Shown here: positions 36,519-39,391 of the stretch, in pieces
Numbering within the stretch: the stretch's first letter is position 1
How the letters are laid out: every line of letters starts with the position of its first letter
Assembly (NCBI GenBank): GCA_001310415.1
Contig: BAXE01000035.1
Span: 1-39,391 of the forward strand
Direction: 5' to 3'
Source of the DNA: Enterovibrio sp. JCM 19048
GTDB lineage: Bacteria; Pseudomonadota; Gammaproteobacteria; Enterobacterales; Vibrionaceae
DNA length: 39,391 bases
Made by a program: the position numbers and the translations under genes
The notes under the pieces: generated by a model
The model's database searches: none
The model's input: only the letters and a program-made list of their open reading frames with translations
Told to the model about the DNA's origin: nothing

Positions 36519-36620
36519 TCAGATCAGCAGGGAAAGGAGTCCGATACCGGCGGCAATACCGAATGCAAAAATGAAGAGGCCAGCAATGTGCTGAGATTTT
36601 CGTTTGGTGGCTGCTATCAT
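36519..36620 (-). CDS. Small membrane protein, 33 aa
   Basis: The ORF reads MIAATKRKSQHIAGLFIFAF then GIAAGIGLLSLLI, a basic N-terminus followed by one membrane helix with G-x-x-x-G spacing. AAGGAACGAGT precedes the ATG, a good ribosome binding site. It lies between the MCP and VOC genes and does not overlap either. Size and composition suit the many small inner-membrane proteins of enteric bacteria and vibrios. No family is recognised. Confidence 0.55.
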   Translation of the reverse strand: MIAATKRKSQHIAGLFIFAFGIAAGIGLLSLLI

Positions 36621-36823
36621 ACTCGTTCCTTGTCGATACGATTTGAGCTTGAGTATTGCAGGTTGGATGCCAACTTTATCTTATTGATAAAGTGTGTTTT
36701 TGCTGGGTAGCGTTCGGTTAATCGGTAAATTTGGCTAAAAGTTGGCGCGGATGTCAGCAATCTAAGGTACAGATTTGAACGAAATCGCGCTAACTGGGTT
36801 GTGCAGATAGACAGGAGTATTTG

Positions 36824-37212
36824 ATGGAGATTAGTGGTATTCACCACGTAGCGTTGATTGTCAGTGATATTGAGAATGCAAAGCGCTTTTACCGCGATGT
36901 GTTGGGATTGACAATCATCGCCGAAAATTACCGTGAAGAGCGGGACTCATGGAAGATAGACTGGCAACTGCCTGATGGTCGGAATCTGGAAATGTTCTCT
37001 TTCCCCGGTAGTCCTGAGCGCCATCATACCCTGAGGCAAGAGGGCTAAGGCACCTGGCTTTCCAAACGCCGGATATTGATAAGGCTGTTGTTCACCTTAA
37101 CCGGTGTGGTGTATCCGTCGAACCAGTCCGCATTGATCCTTATACCCAAGCGCGATTCACTTTTTTCAGTGATCCTGACGGCTTGCCGCTTGAGCTATAC
37201 GAAGTTCGTTGA
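36824..37212 (+). CDS. yaeR: VOC-family metalloprotein, YaeR-like (frame broken near 37046)
   Basis: The product has the two beta-alpha-beta-beta-beta modules of the glyoxalase/vicinal-oxygen-chelate fold: IHHVALIVSDIENAKRFYRDVLGL, YREERDSWKIDWQLPDG and LEMFSFPGSPER, then, after adding one G to the GGG run near 37046, GLRHLAFQTPDIDKAV and RIDPYTQARFTFFSDPDGLPLELYE. Metal ligands are His at residue 8 or 9, Glu in LEMFSF, His in RHLAF and Glu in PLELYE. The corrected length is 129 residues, the same as E. coli YaeR. ATG 36824 has ACAGGAG upstream; the TTG at 36821 is unlikely. Substrate unknown. It ends 3 bp before the convergent solenoid gene. Confidence 0.85.
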
Positions 37213-37215
37213 CGC

Positions 37216-37815
37216 TCAGCGGACAATCCTGCCTGCCACTTTGACGGTATCGGGGATGACAGAGACCTGTGATCCCCTCAAATACAAATCTCCCCCTACA
37301 CGCAAATCGGGTGGCAAGCTCGTTACCTGAGTGTTGCCCAGATAAAGATTCCCTTTAACGTTGAGCCTGCGGGGTAACGCAGAGATGGGGGTGTCAACCA
37401 GACTCAAGTCGCCATTTACACGCAGACCAGCGGGTAAAACCGTCACTTTTGAACCAGTCAAGTTTATAAATCCCCCAATGTCTGCTTTTGGCAGTCTCGT
37501 TAATTGTGAATGTGAGGCGTCCAGATGTCCCTTTACAGTTAACTCTTGGGGTAGCCGTTTTATCGCGCTTCTTCTCATGTCCAGAAAGCCATCCACATTC
37601 AAAGGGCTGGGCAAGGAAATGAATGACGAGTTATTCAGTCTGAGATTTCCATAGCTGTCTATGTAGCCATGCAGCTTAAGGGTATCGACAAAGTGGGGGG
37701 CTTTCTTATTGAAAGCATTAGCAAAACCCGGGGTGAGGCTGAATGTGATGACGGCTGCAATGACAATCAATGACCGTATGACGCGCTGCCTTTTGTGGGT
37801 TTTGAATCGTTTCAT
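37216..37815 (-). CDS. Secreted leucine-rich solenoid protein, 20-residue repeats
   Basis: An intact 199-residue frame. Residues 1-34 are an export signal with a basic start (MKRFKTHKRQRV) and a hydrophobic core (SLIVIAAVITFSLTPGFANA). From about residue 66 the chain is built of near-identical 20-residue units of the form LP-x-x-L-x-V-x-G-x-L-x-L-x-x-T/S-x-I/V-x-x: for example LPQELTVKGHLDASHSQLTR, LPRRLNVKGNLYLGNTQVTS and LPPDLRVGGDLYLRGSQVSV. At least six units can be counted, predicting a right-handed leucine-rich or beta-solenoid. There is no membrane anchor or known catalytic domain. It is probably periplasmic or secreted; the partner is unknown. Confidence 0.75.
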   Translation of the reverse strand: MKRFKTHKRQRVIRSLIVIAAVITFSLTPGFANAFNKKAPHFVDTLKLHGYIDSYGNLRLNNSSFISLPSPLNVDGFLDMRRSAIKRLPQELTVKGHLDASHSQLTRLPKADIGGFINLTGSKVTVLPAGLRVNGDLSLVDTPISALPRRLNVKGNLYLGNTQVTSLPPDLRVGGDLYLRGSQVSVIPDTVKVAGRIVR

Positions 37816-38086
37816 TTTACTATTGCTTTGTAACGGCTACTGCTCGAATTATAGCGTGAAATGTGTGATGTCTATCGATATATTTATCAAAAATACCCTC
37901 GCCATTAATAAAAGGTATTATTTAAAAGTGGTGATTAAATAATAATCTTTGTAATTGTTATGAATATTAATAAACCATATTAGCAGCATGGCTAATTGCA
38001 TAAATATTTTTGGCTCGATATCACAATTCAGCGCTGCGGGACTATACAGATACGTATGTAAAAAAATATAAATCGATCGTCAGGTT

Positions 38087-38133
38087 GGGAAAACGTTTGC
38101 GAATGAGAGATTTCTCGGATGAAAGCGCTTGTT
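38087..38133. promoter_or_regulatory. Two LacI/PurR-like operator candidates upstream of the PTS gene
   Basis: The complement of 38087-38102 reads TCGCAAACGTTTTCCC, matching the PurR consensus at 13 of 16 positions. TGAAAGCGCTTGTT at 38120-38133 matches the LacI/GalR-family (cre-like) consensus at 13 of 14. Their central CG steps are 32 bp apart, about three helix turns. The rest of the 494-bp non-coding stretch (37816-38309) is AT-rich without other recognised signals. Confidence 0.4.
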
Positions 38134-38309
38134 GCATTCATGTCGTCAATGTTAAGGGGTGGTAAATCTGGACTTTATTTATGGAAGTGATTGATTTAGT
38201 TTTTTCACGCACTACAATACGCCAAAAATTATAAATATAAATTTTAAATAACTTTATTTTTGGTGGTGTTTTGGGCGAAGGGAACTTCTGCCCTTTGGCA
38301 GCGAATTGA

Positions 38310-39391
38310 ATGACTTTAAATACTCAGAAAAAGTCACTATTACGTCATGTAAATCCGTATAGGTTTGAATCGGTAACGCGCTCATTGCGCGCGATGCGTG
38401 ACGGCATGTTGTGGCTGGTGCCGTGTCTAATTGTGTCGAGTATCTTGGGCTTTATTGCCAGCATGCTCGAGTTTATGAATGTAGACGCGCCTGTCGTGAT
38501 TCACGAACTTAATCTATTGCGGCTTTCCCTAACTTCTTTATATCCCTACTTGTTTGCCGCTTCGATCAGCATGATGCTCGCGATTAAATGGCGTCTTCCC
38601 AGACCGCCAATCGCTGTGCTTTGCATTGCTTATGTCGCCGTGGCGGAGAAGGTATTGGGTTACGGCGGTCAAATAACGTCGGTTCTTCTGACGTTCGTCG
38701 GCCTGACCATTCCGCTTTATGCTGTGCCGTTGCTTTCAAAAATCAAACGGCAGCGTTGGGCGCGGTTATTGGAAAATGAAGTCGCGGGGCGCTTGGTTAA
38801 AGACTCCATGAACCTCATCATCCCCGGCGTGATTGTGACGCTGGTTGTGGTGTTGGTCACCAAAATGGTGAAGTTTGCCGGTGTCTATCTTGATTCCCCG
38901 ACCTTTCTTACCATGTATAACCCAGCAGGCGATCCCTACTGTGTGGGTGCCATATTCTCTATCCTGAACTCGTCGCTCTGGTTTTTAGGTATTCATGGCT
39001 ACTATGCCCTGACACCGCTGGTTGAGCCCTTGATGGAAATGGTGGAAATCAATCACCTCGTCTTCGAGAGTGGTGGTATTCCTTCCAACATCATGAACAT
39101 GTCGACCATGTCGTCGTTTATCTTTATCGGTGGGTCGGGGGCGACGCTGGGATTGTCGCTGGCGATTCTGCTTATTTCCAAAGATAAGCTGACGCGAGTG
39201 ATCGCGATTACGAGTATTCCGCTGGGGCTGTTCAATATTAATGAAATCCTGCTCTTCGGCCTGCCTATCATTTTCAACCTGCGCCTGTTCTTCCCGTTTT
39301 TGTTGGCACCTCTTCTTAACATGGCAATTGCACTCACGGTTCTCCAGCTTGGCTGGGTAGCGACACCGGTAGTGATGACGCCTATCACCAG
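38310..39391 (+). CDS. PTS EIIC component, lactose/cellobiose (chitobiose) type, cut by window edge
   Basis: The frame is open from ATG 38310 to the window end (360 codons), so the C-terminus is outside. Eight or more hydrophobic helices are visible (MLWLVPCLIVSSILGFIASML, YPYLFAASISMMLAI, TSVLLTFVGLTIPLYAVPL, LIIPGVIVTLVVVLVT and others). Family motifs are GIHGYYALTPLVEPLM, SSFIFIGGSGATLGLSLAILL and FNINEILLFGLPIIFNL, the conserved N-E and G-L-P-I regions of sugar-specific EIIC channels. It would import a beta-linked sugar while phosphorylating it with EIIA/EIIB. The RBS at 38310 is weak, and ATG 38391 is an alternative. Vibrios also carry EIIC fused to an EAL domain; that cannot be tested here. 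Confidence 0.82.
   Translation, partial: MTLNTQKKSLLRHVNPYRFESVTRSLRAMRDGMLWLVPCLIVSSILGFIASMLEFMNVDAPVVIHELNLLRLSLTSLYPYLFAASISMMLAIKWRLPRPPIAVLCIAYVAVAEKVLGYGGQITSVLLTFVGLTIPLYAVPLLSKIKRQRWARLLENEVAGRLVKDSMNLIIPGVIVTLVVVLVTKMVKFAGVYLDSPTFLTMYNPAGDPYCVGAIFSILNSSLWFLGIHGYYALTPLVEPLMEMVEINHLVFESGGIPSNIMNMSTMSSFIFIGGSGATLGLSLAILLISKDKLTRVIAITSIPLGLFNINEILLFGLPIIFNLRLFFPFLLAPLLNMAIALTVLQLGWVATPVVMTPIT

Overview
The window looks like chromosome from a marine gammaproteobacterium of the family Vibrionaceae. Supporting signs are a choV-type choline transporter remnant, a Vibrio-type thermostable haemolysin cluster, an UshA/NutA-like lipoprotein 5'-nucleotidase, a dGTPase and a NIT-domain chemoreceptor, at intermediate GC. 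Grimontia, Enterovibrio or Photobacterium-like genera are possible; the species cannot be fixed from the sequence alone. No rRNA, tRNA or CRISPR array was seen.

Layout. 1-2080 is a scarred accessory stretch: the tail of a Y1/RAYT-like transposase, a decapitated choV, a DUF417 membrane gene bracketed by inverted G/C-run repeats, and an 87-bp duplicate of the promoter and start of a MerR gene that lies intact 2.6 kb downstream. 2081-6928 holds an M14 amidohydrolase, a ferric-reductase-like flavocytochrome, a MerR-methyltransferase fusion, a GNAT and a hypothetical protein. 7114-11004 holds a bacteriohaemerythrin, a 7-bp tandem repeat, a general porin and a 5'-nucleotidase. 11131-15795 holds a small membrane protein, a eukaryotic-type glutathione synthetase, a membrane GGDEF protein and a second M14 peptidase. 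16042-22454 is a compact seven-gene operon: thermostable-haemolysin family protein, AMP-ligase, haem-oxygenase-like iron oxidase, SDR, periplasmic helical-repeat protein, OmpR-family regulator and histidine kinase. Three TTAAG direct repeats at exact 11-bp spacing lie in its promoter, the kind of site PmrA/QseB regulators bind. A convergent LysR gene follows. 23522-27810 holds a short CDF transporter, an ICMT-like methyltransferase, a PAP2 phosphatase plus outer-membrane barrel pair, a solitary ATPase, and a self-contained 28-codon gene. 27809-32753 is a TetR-MFP-RND efflux locus with two operator copies. 32750-37815 carries dgt, a NIT-type chemoreceptor, a 33-codon membrane ORF, a YaeR-like VOC protein and a secreted leucine-rich solenoid. 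The window ends inside a PTS EIIC gene preceded by two LacI-family-like operators.

Quality caveat. Twenty-one genes have broken reading frames, and all about 31 breaks restore with one added base, most simply by lengthening a short homopolymer. Restored lengths match family lengths (for example RND 1030 aa, VOC 129 aa). This is the pattern of systematic homopolymer under-calling, not of gene decay. Such genes are given here as single spans joining both frames.

The best candidate for an undescribed system is the seven-gene operon. It combines acid activation (AMP-ligase), oxidation (non-haem iron enzyme), reduction (SDR), a putative acyl-transfer or GNAT-like haemolysin-family protein, and its own two-component control.
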